DNA from: Promethearchaeota archaeon
Lineage (GTDB): Archaea; Asgardarchaeota; Thorarchaeia; Thorarchaeales; Thorarchaeaceae
DNA: 64,000 nt
Direction of reading: 5' to 3'
Assembly: GCA_014728035.1 (NCBI GenBank)
Contig: WJMJ01000034.1
Location: 30,541-94,540, forward strand
This document shows positions 41,301 through 49,171 of the stretch, piece after piece. Every line of letters begins with the position of its first letter. Within the stretch, counting starts at the first letter, position 1. Under the pieces are notes generated by a model, which saw only the letters and a list, made by a program, of their open reading frames with translations, made no database searches and had not been told where the DNA came from. A program made the translations under genes and the position numbers.

Positions 41301-41586
41301 CCGTGAGAAAGAGGTTCGGAAAGGAGCACTGCTTGGAATCGGGTTAGCTAGCACGAAAGTTAGGGATGTTCTAACAAAGGTGAACTATGTATCAGGGGGT
41401 ATAGCCTCAGAAGACCCAGTTATTCGCAAAGGGGCAGCTCTTGCGCTTGGAATATCTCTCTCCGAAGTTGAACTCGATATTGGTGTGATTTTAGGAGAAA
41501 GCTTCTGGGGTACGACACCTCTAACTCATGATGAATGCATCGTCGCTGGAGTTGCATCTAGTATAATGCTAAGATATGGAACATGA
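38341..41586 (+). CDS. NACHT-type STAND NTPase with C-terminal proteasome/cyclosome-like repeats
   Basis: The 1081-aa protein has five parts. Residues 1-50 are glycine- and alanine-rich (AALGPLGAAAVGGFLSRVMG), possibly membrane-active. Residues 70-190 are helical or coiled-coil (AEQTERSLDEVLRRLDAMER). A NACHT-like NTPase at about 215-400 has Walker A GNVGLGKT and Walker B FIFLDGLDEMD, with the sensor region FIISCRATDW. A helical region at about 400-580 is followed by a Pro/Thr linker. Residues 650-1050 are eleven PC/HEAT-type repeats of about 36 residues (VRRAATIGLGLTAPRV, IRAGAAWGLSLVASSL and so on). This is the layout of NLR-type receptors: effector, NTPase switch, repeat sensor. GAGGTG lies 11-16 nt upstream. 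The next gene overlaps by ATGA. Known STAND relatives act in immunity or signalling; the function here is inferred. Confidence 0.85.
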   Translation: MGLKDLIKGVGKDVLVTAATVVSGAALGPLGAAAVGGFLSRVMGKVGVDVDPDELSEEVQSEAGDQPAQVTKLTEPETLQRIADKIAERTNQDKQEVLAGLQYGFRELQGGMGVVMGELRGNTQLIAEVLKMAGQADEKTDQLLTHAEQTERSLDEVLRRLDAMERGLDITFRKFIGDYSDPHMLSYDRLMMISRLQRQRTVVASSFGIRYEPSLYVPRHVEEGVFDRFIADSGMSDRNIFLVLGNVGLGKTWFMARMSNRAMELNQPTFFVPLSHGIKSLTSVFKVESIPALVDLIDPILDEAGEHAFIFLDGLDEMDPTHIRHILGALSSARSDSVSFIISCRATDWASNRAIVRGANDIKYYIYDNPKAGELARSLRINTPVSVLMSEFTDQEMSMAMDRYGIPREVPEDLLPLLKRPYIMRLSAQWYYTVGSLPSPSSPEFLDLFAGGPEYTDSVFRRLGILTERDSLYATVEKIIQAKRESLPLNEIPIDPESSAFSTLVSSGMLIIKIDRIGTTISLSPEFLVPLFSLTVLRHQTDPSRIKDMLEGIKSWKPDAGDIVDRIVAEFIMPKSERPSARLSAPVDTEPRSPDKTGFTKSLSQDFGRRTPVKAEDAPVGLTPTPTPTAPGLSPTFTAASEIKATTPREVADILQELINDPDVHVRRAATIGLGLTAPRVKDEHSRIDLLLPLLDDPDSDIRAGAAWGLSLVASSLRNLDYGVELLKPLTDDLEWAVRRRAAFGVGLFGSRMQNESQGMSFIESMLGHNDGQVRAGAAAGVGLGSMTKGDPSKVVDLLLPLLEDEYDDARGGAALGLGLIASALPPGSKAADPLFDLAKKGFGKIRVGSILGLSLASIKHGSGRGIVGAFTPLLDDSSFEVRATSCIGIGLAASSLFEPEEIDSAIGNLTPKLSDEEESVRSAAALGLSYVASRLPREKMSQLLESLLAQTDESVRACASVGYGMAATRFKKPTEKIDILSKLLGDREKEVRKGALLGIGLASTKVRDVLTKVNYVSGGIASEDPVIRKGAALALGISLSEVELDIGVILGESFWGTTPLTHDECIVAGVASSIMLRYGT
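40285..41475 (+). repeat. Eleven 36-codon PC/HEAT-type repeats in the NACHT protein
   Basis: The unit is a helix with LLxPLLxDxxxxVR, then a G-rich helix (AAxGLGLxASxL), as in Rpn1/Rpn2 proteasome repeats. The arginine after the acidic turn and the paired glycines recur in almost every copy. Regular length and no large insertions indicate one continuous toroid or arc. Confidence 0.75.
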
Positions 41587-42401
41587 AGGGTGAAAAATCA
41601 CCCTCCTTGTCCTTTTTTGAGGTTTTTATTTTGGGTCCGAATCCACATCCAATTTGGCCTATTGAATGGGTTTTTTCTTTCCAGAAGATTATTGATTACC
41701 TCCAGAAACTTGCAATACAAAACACAAGTAAAACAAAACCCGAGATTTTCGTTGGAGATTTTGGTGCTGGAAGAAATGAAGAAATACCACTGTTTTTTTC
41801 CAAGGTAATTCAAAACTCTATCTTAGAAAATAGTGACTGGGAAAAACCATATCCAATTTTCAAAGTTTATTGTACTGATGTCCATACCCTACGAATTGAG
41901 GATCTCTTTAGCAAGCTTGTTGATGAGGATATCATCGAACATTCCAGAGTTGTTCATGCAGGACTAGAGGATATGGGTGGATTTGCTGTCTTTCCATTAG
42001 ATCAAAAAGAAGTAATTGCTGAGCTTGAGAAACCAACCTGGATTGACGTGTATATCAATGACCATGAAGCTTTTCCGGAAAATAGCATAGATATTGGAAT
42101 CATGAACAATGACATGCTTGGGTACTTGGCAGAATATTATACCGAATATAGTGATCTTAAGCGAGCATTAGAAGGAGCTGAGAAAATCATCAAACAAGAG
42201 GGGTTATTCCTTGTCACACAACCGTGTTCACTTTACAAGTTTGATAATATAGAAGTTCTAGAGAATACTGGATTTTCATTTCTTATGGGAGCTGACATAG
42301 ATAAACAAACTGGTGAAATTGAGTACATCAAAAAAGATACAGATCCGAAGAGATTGGGAAATTTGAATCATTACACCTTTCTAGCTTTCATCAATGAATG
42401 A
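41583..42401 (+). CDS. Class I SAM-dependent methyltransferase-like protein
   Basis: The 272-aa protein has a Rossmann-type methyltransferase layout: a glycine loop at IFVGDFGAGRNEEIP (motif I), an acidic residue after the second strand in VYCTDVHTL, a fourth strand at DIGIMNNDMLGYL, and a final GLFLVTQPCSLY segment. CheR-type and small-molecule methyltransferases share this layout; the substrate is unknown. The start codon overlaps the NACHT stop (ATGA at 41583-41586), so expression is coupled to the NTPase. The convergent sensor kinase begins 1 nt after its stop. No zinc or RNA-binding motif is seen. It may modify the NTPase or its ligand, but that is only inference from the operon. Confidence 0.6.
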   Translation: MKGEKSPSLSFFEVFILGPNPHPIWPIEWVFSFQKIIDYLQKLAIQNTSKTKPEIFVGDFGAGRNEEIPLFFSKVIQNSILENSDWEKPYPIFKVYCTDVHTLRIEDLFSKLVDEDIIEHSRVVHAGLEDMGGFAVFPLDQKEVIAELEKPTWIDVYINDHEAFPENSIDIGIMNNDMLGYLAEYYTEYSDLKRALEGAEKIIKQEGLFLVTQPCSLYKFDNIEVLENTGFSFLMGADIDKQTGEIEYIKKDTDPKRLGNLNHYTFLAFINE

Positions 42402-45400
42402 TTAGTCTTTTGCAACCACGAATTCATTGGGAATGGTTATTGTGAAACAAGTCGTTTCAGCTTCATCTAGATGTATATCCCAACCATGAGCATCGACAAT
42501 TCGATGCACTATTCGAAGACCCATTCCTCCATCCTTCTTTGTAGAGAATTTTTCTGTGAATAATTTTCCCCGATATTCTTGTGGTATTGGTATTCCATCA
42601 TTACAGAAGGAGATTAACAAGTTATTCCCATTTCTTTTCGTTTTTACTTCAATCAAATTAGGTTCTGCATGTTCAACAGCATTTTTCAGCAGATTTCTGA
42701 CAACTTGATCTATCTTTTGCGAGTCGCATTCTACAATAGGTAAATCAACCAATTTGAAAGTAATATCTGCGGGTATGATTTCTTCTGCAGCCTTTGAAAC
42801 GATTTTCCGTAAATCAACTTCTGTCATAGTTCCAATAATGAGACCTGAATCTGCAAGTTCAACACTTCTTAGTAACAGGTTTTCCAATGCTCTCACTGAA
42901 CGTTGTATTGCAGTAAGGTGTTCTCGATTGTATTCTTCTTCAAGTAGATTGGAATACCCAAGTATATTGTGAAAGTAGGTTTTCATATCGTGGCTCATTT
43001 GATGCGCAAATTCGGAAAGCTCTTCTTTCTGTTTACGTAATAATTGTTCGGATAGTATTTTGTCTGTAATATCAAGTACTTGTAGTTGCACAGCTGGAAC
43101 ATCATTAAACATAATAGCAGTTGAAAATCCCTCAACCCAACGTGTTTCCCCAGAAGGACGGATGTATCGGAATTTCGTATATGGTGATATTTCCTCTCCA
43201 AGTATGCGTCTTCTAAAACGTGCTTCAAGTTTCTTAATGTCATCAGGATGAGTATGTTGTGTAATAACATATTCATAAGACATCTCTAATAATTCAGGAA
43301 TTGAATATCCAGTAATATCAGCGAATGCCTGATTGGCGAATACGTATCCATCATCTTGTATAATACAGAATCCAATCAAGGAATATTCAACTAGTTCTCG
43401 ATATTTCTTTTCACTCTCTTGCAATGCAGTTTCTGTTTCCTGACGATTGATTGCAGATGCATACATCTTGACCAAGTTCTCAAAAAAGATCTTATCTCTA
43501 TCATCAAACTCTCTTGGTATTCTACTTCCAAACGATATGACTCCAACGAGTGACTTGTCACCTTTTAATACTGGAAGAGATACATATGAGGTGATACCAA
43601 AGAGTTCAAATCTTTCAATATTTGGTTTACACAGTTCATGCTCATAGATGCTGTTAGCATAAACTGCTTCAGATTCTCTTGCAGCATAAGACTGAATCGA
43701 AGATTCATCATCTATGTGTTTAGAACCTAAAAGCAAATCATTTTGTACACCATAAGTTGCCTTGAGTTCCAGAATATTATTTGTACTGTTAAACAAACGA
43801 AATGATGCGAAATCAAATTCAAGTAATTTCGAAAGTCCAGAAACCACCATATCTGAGAGATGTTCTGTTGATTCAGCAATTAGTGAAGCTTCTGCAATCA
43901 CTCGAATTGCCAGTCGTTCTCGCTTGAGGGCCTCCTCAGCTTTTCTTCTTGCAGTTATATCAAAATACGCCACCTGAATCGCGGAAGCTCCTTCGTAATC
44001 CACAACACTTGCAAGAGACTCAACCCATACAACATCTCCATTCTTTGATAACAATCTAAAAGAGAGGGGAATTTTGAATACTCGACCTTTAAGACGTTCA
44101 CTATCTCTATAGAGAACTTCTTTTCTATCATCGGGATGTACAAGTAAATCCTCTCGGGGTAAGGAATACAACTCTTCAATCGAATACTCGATAAGATCTG
44201 AAAAAGCCTGATTTGTAAAAACTATTTTTCTATCTTGGATAATAACAATGGGTTGTCGTGTATGCTGAATGACTTCTTTGTATTTTTGTTCACTGCTAGC
44301 TTTGGCTTTTTGTGCTTCCTTCTGAGATATTACTGACTGAAACATCTTTGCCACGGTTTCAAAAAATATGTAGTCATCTGATAGTAGTTCTAGTTTTTCA
44401 GTCGACCAAAGTTGAACAACACCCCAAACAGATTCGTTCTCTCTGTAAAGAGGCCAAGAGATAAGCGATTTTATATTCATAATCTCAATTCGATATTTGT
44501 GAGTTTCATGTACAGGATGTTTGGAAACATCTGGAGCAAAGATGGTGTTTCCAGTTCTTGCTACATAGGCTGCTAATCTCTGAGAATCATTTATCGAATG
44601 AGGTTTAATATCGACCTCATCAAGATTAGGTCCATGATATGCCACCAATTCCAAAATGTCCGAATTGTGCTTAATGAGTCCAATAATGCCATATTGAAAA
44701 TTCAGAAGCTCGGCAAGGCCTATTAATACTTTTGAACAAACTACTTCCAAAGATAGATGTTCCGTTGCAGCCTCAGCTATTATTTGAAATGCTATCTTCT
44801 CTCGTTCATACTCTGTACTAATCTTCCTCTCATGTGAAACGTCGCGGATAGCCCAAATTGAAGCTGGCTTGTTTTTGAAGGTTGTAGGTTGAGAAACAAT
44901 TTCAATAATCACATTTCGACCCTGCATGCATAGACTCAGTTCTTTTCTCGTTTCAGACGATGACTCAATGAGCCTATCTAATTCATCATCTTCGGATTGA
45001 ACAAAATCAGAAATATGGGAACCGATAATATCTAGATTAAAACCGAAAATATCAATTAAAGACTGACTGATTTGTAGAATTTGACCATGCGAATGAATTA
45101 ATGTGCCATCAAATGTTGACTGTAGAAGATGTCGATACCTTTCTTCACTTTTCTGGAATTCATCATTTATTCTATGATAATGTACTGCAGATTTAATCAT
45201 ATGGACCAGTTCAGCATATTGAGATTTTGGGTGGCCACCCTTTGTAACATAGAAAGTCGCTCCAAGATTAAGTGCACGAATAGCAACTTCCTCTCTTGAC
45301 CTTCCTGTGAAGATAATGAACGGAATCTTATTTCCTTCATCACGTAGAAGCTCAAGGAATTCAAGTCCATTGGTTTGTGGCATCTGGTAATCGGATACAA

Positions 45401-45551
45401 TTAAATCGAATGACTGGTGATTAAGTATCTCAAGAGCTTTAGATACAGATGACACAGAAGTAACCATCAGCTCATTGTCTTTCTGAAGATACATACTTGC
45501 AATCTCAAGGAGATCTATGTCGTCATCAACCAATAAGACCTCAATACTCAT
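42402..45551 (-). CDS. Large sensor histidine kinase: receiver, PAS/GAF repeats and kinase domain
   Basis: The 1049-aa cytosolic sensor starts with a receiver domain (residues 1-120; phospho-acceptor Asp in LIVSDYQMPQTNG, conserved Lys near YVTKGG). It continues with a PAS domain, a GAF domain (about 255-415), PAS (about 425-545), GAF (about 550-710) and PAS (about 715-835). The kinase core has H-box QMSHDMKTYFHN, N-box QVVRNLLKNAVEHAE, and ATP lid motifs CNDGIPIP and KDGGMGLRIVHR. Signals sensed by the PAS/GAF units cannot be read. No membrane helix is present. This order with the receiver at the N terminus is common in archaea. No separate output regulator gene is adjacent, so phosphate probably passes to another protein or stays in the molecule. 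Confidence 0.9.
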   Translation of the reverse strand: MSIEVLLVDDDIDLLEIASMYLQKDNELMVTSVSSVSKALEILNHQSFDLIVSDYQMPQTNGLEFLELLRDEGNKIPFIIFTGRSREEVAIRALNLGATFYVTKGGHPKSQYAELVHMIKSAVHYHRINDEFQKSEERYRHLLQSTFDGTLIHSHGQILQISQSLIDIFGFNLDIIGSHISDFVQSEDDELDRLIESSSETRKELSLCMQGRNVIIEIVSQPTTFKNKPASIWAIRDVSHERKISTEYEREKIAFQIIAEAATEHLSLEVVCSKVLIGLAELLNFQYGIIGLIKHNSDILELVAYHGPNLDEVDIKPHSINDSQRLAAYVARTGNTIFAPDVSKHPVHETHKYRIEIMNIKSLISWPLYRENESVWGVVQLWSTEKLELLSDDYIFFETVAKMFQSVISQKEAQKAKASSEQKYKEVIQHTRQPIVIIQDRKIVFTNQAFSDLIEYSIEELYSLPREDLLVHPDDRKEVLYRDSERLKGRVFKIPLSFRLLSKNGDVVWVESLASVVDYEGASAIQVAYFDITARRKAEEALKRERLAIRVIAEASLIAESTEHLSDMVVSGLSKLLEFDFASFRLFNSTNNILELKATYGVQNDLLLGSKHIDDESSIQSYAARESEAVYANSIYEHELCKPNIERFELFGITSYVSLPVLKGDKSLVGVISFGSRIPREFDDRDKIFFENLVKMYASAINRQETETALQESEKKYRELVEYSLIGFCIIQDDGYVFANQAFADITGYSIPELLEMSYEYVITQHTHPDDIKKLEARFRRRILGEEISPYTKFRYIRPSGETRWVEGFSTAIMFNDVPAVQLQVLDITDKILSEQLLRKQKEELSEFAHQMSHDMKTYFHNILGYSNLLEEEYNREHLTAIQRSVRALENLLLRSVELADSGLIIGTMTEVDLRKIVSKAAEEIIPADITFKLVDLPIVECDSQKIDQVVRNLLKNAVEHAEPNLIEVKTKRNGNNLLISFCNDGIPIPQEYRGKLFTEKFSTKKDGGMGLRIVHRIVDAHGWDIHLDEAETTCFTITIPNEFVVAKD

Positions 45552-45811
45552 TCAGTATTCACCAATCATTTGTGTTGTTATGGTTATACAATAAAGACAT
45601 TGTTTGAATGGATGGTAATTTCCATTAGTTATGTCTCATTTTTCCATTATCTGAGATTTCACATTAATTTACTATTAGGTATTTGAAATATGATTTTTGA
45701 TTTGTGATAATATCGACTTTATGAACAAATTGAATCATTCATGAAGACTAGCTATTTTAGCGAGTAGAAAACCTTTCAAGGTAGGAAAAATGTCATAATT
45801 TGGAGAACACA

Positions 45812-46573
45812 ATGAAGATTATTTCATGGAATCTAAATGGACTCAATGCAAGCTTGAAAAAAGGATTGATTGATTTCATAAAAGACTCGCCAGCAGATAT
45901 ATTCTGTTTCCAAGAAACGAAGACAGCAGAAGATAGAGTTGATAATACATTTCTAGAGATACCTGACATACACTACTATTGGCAATCAGCTGAAAAAAAG
46001 GGATACAGTGGAGTAGTGACTCTCTCAAAAGTCGAACCTAAATCTGTAATTCATGGATTCAATGATGAAGGGTATGATACGGAAGGAAGAATGGTTACAC
46101 TAGAATTTGAAAACTTCTATTTAGTAAACACGTACTTTCCAAATGCTGGAAGAGGTCTGAAACGATTAGATTTCAAACTTGAGTGGGATAAAAAATTCGA
46201 AAAATATGTAGAAGATTTACGTAAGAAAAAACCCATCATTCTTACTGGAGACCTCAATGTAGCACATACTGAGAAAGACTTGGCACGACCTAAGAACAAT
46301 ACTAAGACAGCGGGATTTACACCGGAGGAACGAGAATGGTTCGACTCATTTCTCCAGAAAGGATACATTGACACATTTCGAGAATTTGTAGATGAAAGAG
46401 GGCACTATACTTTCTGGTCGTATAGACACAATGCACGTGAGAAGAATATTGGATGGCGATTGGATTACTTCGTGGTTAGTGAAGAATTGAAATCACAAGT
46501 AGAAAATAGTGAAATACTTTCTGACGTCTATGGTTCGGATCACTGTCCGATATTACTAACGGTCAGTGAATGA
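45812..46573 (+). CDS. xth: Exodeoxyribonuclease III / AP endonuclease
   Basis: The 253-aa enzyme belongs to the exonuclease-endonuclease-phosphatase family. Visible motifs are ISWNLNGLNA, FCFQETK (catalytic Glu), YFPNAGRG, LTGDLNVAH (Asp-Asn pair), GWRLDYFVVS, and SDHCPI with the final catalytic Asp-His. It cuts DNA at abasic sites and removes 3' blocking groups in base-excision repair. I chose ATG 45812 (MKIISWN), with GGAG 6-9 nt upstream; an earlier TTG at 45800 adds only four residues. The 260-nt gap before it is AT-rich and I see no gene in it. The MFS-longin gene follows after about 106 nt. Confidence 0.92.
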   Translation: MKIISWNLNGLNASLKKGLIDFIKDSPADIFCFQETKTAEDRVDNTFLEIPDIHYYWQSAEKKGYSGVVTLSKVEPKSVIHGFNDEGYDTEGRMVTLEFENFYLVNTYFPNAGRGLKRLDFKLEWDKKFEKYVEDLRKKKPIILTGDLNVAHTEKDLARPKNNTKTAGFTPEEREWFDSFLQKGYIDTFREFVDERGHYTFWSYRHNAREKNIGWRLDYFVVSEELKSQVENSEILSDVYGSDHCPILLTVSE

Positions 46574-46679
46574 GAGATCTGGATTCAAAGTACCAATATC
46601 ATATAGAGGTGACACCCGAAATTTAAATCGGATAATTCCCTGTCCATATTCGAGTTCTGGAGAGCAGAGGTTATATTAT

Positions 46680-48305
46680 ATGTCATTTAGAGAATCGCTA
46701 AAACCGATATTTACGAGAGAAGGGATTCTTCTTGTATCAGTAGCATTAACAGGCGGTTTGATATGGGTACTCCATTTCATCTTAGAATTCTCGATTCTTC
46801 AGAAACTGACGCCAACAGGTCAACCTTTCAATCCAATATTCATCCTTCCTCATATTGGACTCGTACCGATAGGATGTCTATTTTATCTCATGATATCCTC
46901 ACGATGGAGTCCCTTCAAAGCTTTACTACCTAGTGTTACGATAATCACTTTATCTTTCATACTCATACTAATTCTTCCAAATCTCGGACCTATTCAAACA
47001 ACATCGTTTACGTTAGATCCAGTATTCATTCTATACATGATACTCCTAGCAGTAGCTGGATTCTTCATAGGTACAATTCTAGCTCCTCTAATGCTCATAA
47101 GCAAACCATATCTGAAGAATGTAGAATATAATGGTAGAATCTATTCCTTTGCAACAGCATTTCTAAGTCCTATTGTAATTATTGCAACTTGGTTACATGG
47201 TATGAATCAACCACTACTTCTATCAGCATATTTCATTGTTGTATATATTGTAATTGCTCTATTGTTCATCGATGGGAAAAAGAAGCTCAATAATCTACCA
47301 CCGAGGTGTACCAACATCAGGTCATTTCTCAGACATAAAGATGTATGGCCCTCAATATTGTTAATGTTCTTTGTTGGATTTTTCTTCACGAACACATATC
47401 TAGCATCAGTTATCCTACTTGATTACTCGAATATATTGTCAAACCTAGATACTTTTGTGATCGTTTTATTCAGCGTATGCATCATAGTCACAATTCCTTG
47501 TGGGATGCTCTTTGATAGAATTGGTAGAAGATGGACTCTGCTTATTGGATTCTATGCGCAAGCTATTGCATTTCTACTCTTGTCGTTCTTCCCGCCAATG
47601 GAATATCCCTTCATGCTTGAAGTAATATTTCCGGCAGTTATTGCATTTGGTTTCACCATTGCTATTTTCGGTGCACTCTTAGTATCATTAGAGCTAGCAC
47701 CAAGAGGTTTCTTACGAGTTCATCAAGGTATTTCGTGGGTTCTTTTTGGGGTTGGAATGACTGTTGGAGTTATCACAGATATAGCTCTTTATCCACTAAT
47801 TACAACCTCTCCAGCGTATCTTCCGTTGGTTCTCATTTTCGCACTATTTACTGCAACTATCGTAGTACTGCAATTGAAAGAAACACTTCCATCAAAAGAG
47901 GAACTTGAATGGAAGCGAAAACTAGAACATATTCTAGTTTTGACAAAAGGTGGTATTCCCCTATATTCTGAAAGAATGAGCCCTACACAGCCTTCAAAAG
48001 AAAGTCCAGATGAGATGTTAATAGGTGGCGCACTTACGGGTATAACTGAATTAATCAAAGAAATCTCACAGAGAGCTGGAAAATTGAAAGTCATTCAACA
48101 AGAAGGTTATTGCATTATTCTTGAGGAGGGAAGAGAGGTAATTGTTGCCGTAATGGCTCTTGAAGAACTTGGAACCATTAGAGCTAAGACTCAAGATTTC
48201 CTAGAGGATTTCCAGAGATTCTTTGGCGAATTGATTAACGATTGGTCAGGAGACCCTAAGGTATTCAGTCCTGCAAAAGAGCTTGTTCAGAATCATTTCT
48301 ACTGA
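46680..48305 (+). CDS. MFS transporter fused to a C-terminal longin/roadblock-like domain
   Basis: Residues 1-400 form about 12 membrane helices, with a motif-A-like loop CGMLFDRIGRRWTLL between helices 8 and 9, as in major facilitator transporters. The substrate is unknown. Residues about 410-541 form a separate cytoplasmic alpha/beta domain: LEHILVLTKGGIPLYSERM, then a helix GGALTGITELIKEIS, strands KLKVIQQEGYCIIL and VIVAVMALEELG, and a long helix TQDFLEDFQRFFGELI. This order of strands and helices resembles longin or roadblock folds, which bind small GTPases and occur widely in Asgard archaea. I chose ATG 46680, since upstream residues from 46566 overlap xth and are not membrane-like. Confidence 0.7.
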   Translation: MSFRESLKPIFTREGILLVSVALTGGLIWVLHFILEFSILQKLTPTGQPFNPIFILPHIGLVPIGCLFYLMISSRWSPFKALLPSVTIITLSFILILILPNLGPIQTTSFTLDPVFILYMILLAVAGFFIGTILAPLMLISKPYLKNVEYNGRIYSFATAFLSPIVIIATWLHGMNQPLLLSAYFIVVYIVIALLFIDGKKKLNNLPPRCTNIRSFLRHKDVWPSILLMFFVGFFFTNTYLASVILLDYSNILSNLDTFVIVLFSVCIIVTIPCGMLFDRIGRRWTLLIGFYAQAIAFLLLSFFPPMEYPFMLEVIFPAVIAFGFTIAIFGALLVSLELAPRGFLRVHQGISWVLFGVGMTVGVITDIALYPLITTSPAYLPLVLIFALFTATIVVLQLKETLPSKEELEWKRKLEHILVLTKGGIPLYSERMSPTQPSKESPDEMLIGGALTGITELIKEISQRAGKLKVIQQEGYCIILEEGREVIVAVMALEELGTIRAKTQDFLEDFQRFFGELINDWSGDPKVFSPAKELVQNHFY

Positions 48306-48360
48306 AAGAGAACATCAGTTGGCTTGGACCTTTCAAATAAACGAAAACAGATAATAGATT

Positions 48361-49029
48361 CTAGTAGTCTGGTAATCGCTCCTTAGGAATTGTCTGAACA
48401 AGTGTGTCTATCCCTTTTTCAAGGTTCAAAAAAGGATTGTAAATTTGTATGATTTCCTGTGTCCTCTCATGCTGACTGAACCGACTTGATATATTTTGAG
48501 AGAGAATTTTCTTATCAGGTACAATTTCTAAGAGAATAGTATCGGAATAGTGGTATTGAACTTGGTCCTGGATAGATTGTAAAGCTTTGCTCGCCGTTCG
48601 CCTATTCAATGATGGAACAACGTAGAATACTAACAACATTGCTCCAAGAGCTGATCCTGTCGAAAAGATAGTAAGGAGAGAGAGCCACGGGTGAAGAAAT
48701 GCCAGTAAATTCCCTAATGATATGATTTCAAGTAGTATTAGGAGGATTGGGAGAATCATCGTAAACACGATAAAAGGGGTAAATCCCAAGACAGCTAACA
48801 CTATCAAATGCCACATTTTCTGTCTTGTGTCAGAATCGGGTATTATCAAACCCAAACCAAAATTCTCATGTTCCAGATGAAACATCCCTAGTAGATGTCC
48901 ATCTCCTTTTTTCCAAATTTCCGTTCCCTCTTCTCGTGGAATGTCCTCACCAGCTGTAACTAACTTCAGACCCAGATTGATATCTGAAACTGTAAAGAAA
49001 TGGCAGCAATCAGTTAGAGTGGGACGCAT
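48361..49029 (-). CDS. Two-helix membrane protein of unknown function
   Basis: The 222-aa product has an N-terminal soluble part with D/E-rich segments (GEDIPREEGTEIW). Two long hydrophobic segments follow, at about residues 72-103 (LIVLAVLGFTPFIVFTMILP onwards) and 115-140 (LSLLTIFSTGSALGAMLLVF). A cytoplasmic-type tail ends with KERLPDY. I recognise no family. I chose ATG 49029 over the TTG at 49047. GGGG lies upstream but rather far. The gene stands between the MFS-longin gene (convergent) and the ABC exporter operon (same strand, separated by a terminator), so it probably has its own promoter in 49030-49140. Confidence 0.6.
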   Translation of the reverse strand: MRPTLTDCCHFFTVSDINLGLKLVTAGEDIPREEGTEIWKKGDGHLLGMFHLEHENFGLGLIIPDSDTRQKMWHLIVLAVLGFTPFIVFTMILPILLILLEIISLGNLLAFLHPWLSLLTIFSTGSALGAMLLVFYVVPSLNRRTASKALQSIQDQVQYHYSDTILLEIVPDKKILSQNISSRFSQHERTQEIIQIYNPFLNLEKGIDTLVQTIPKERLPDY

Positions 49030-49140
49030 ATAGGCAAATATCCCCAAGATAATTCACAACAGTCATTAGTTTCTTCGTTGTTATCAATTCTTCGCTTTGA
49101 GAGGAAATACAATAGTTCCACACCTCTTAAAAAGTGCAAA

Positions 49141-49164
49141 ACCCCACACAAGGAAATGTGGGGT
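49141..49164 (-). terminator. Intrinsic terminator of the ABC exporter operon
   Basis: ACCCCACA (49141-49148) pairs perfectly with TGTGGGGT (49157-49164) around 8 nt. Read on the minus strand, it is 8 nt after the permease stop (49172) and is followed by TTTTGCACTTTTT, a good U-tract. Confidence 0.75.
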
Positions 49165-49171
49165 GATTATA

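Noticed and set aside
40260..41500. The NACHT repeats as a DNA-level tandem repeat or CRISPR-like array
   Set aside because: The periodicity is at the protein level only; the DNA copies are diverged and lie inside one open frame.
45552..45811. A gene or structured RNA in the gap between the sensor kinase and xth
   Set aside because: Short imperfect stems only (for example ACCTT with AAGGT near 45770); frames are short and AT-rich with no ribosome-binding site.
46566..46679. N-terminal extension of the MFS-longin protein
   Set aside because: The stretch is not hydrophobic, overlaps the xth stop, and ATG 46680 directly precedes the first membrane helix.
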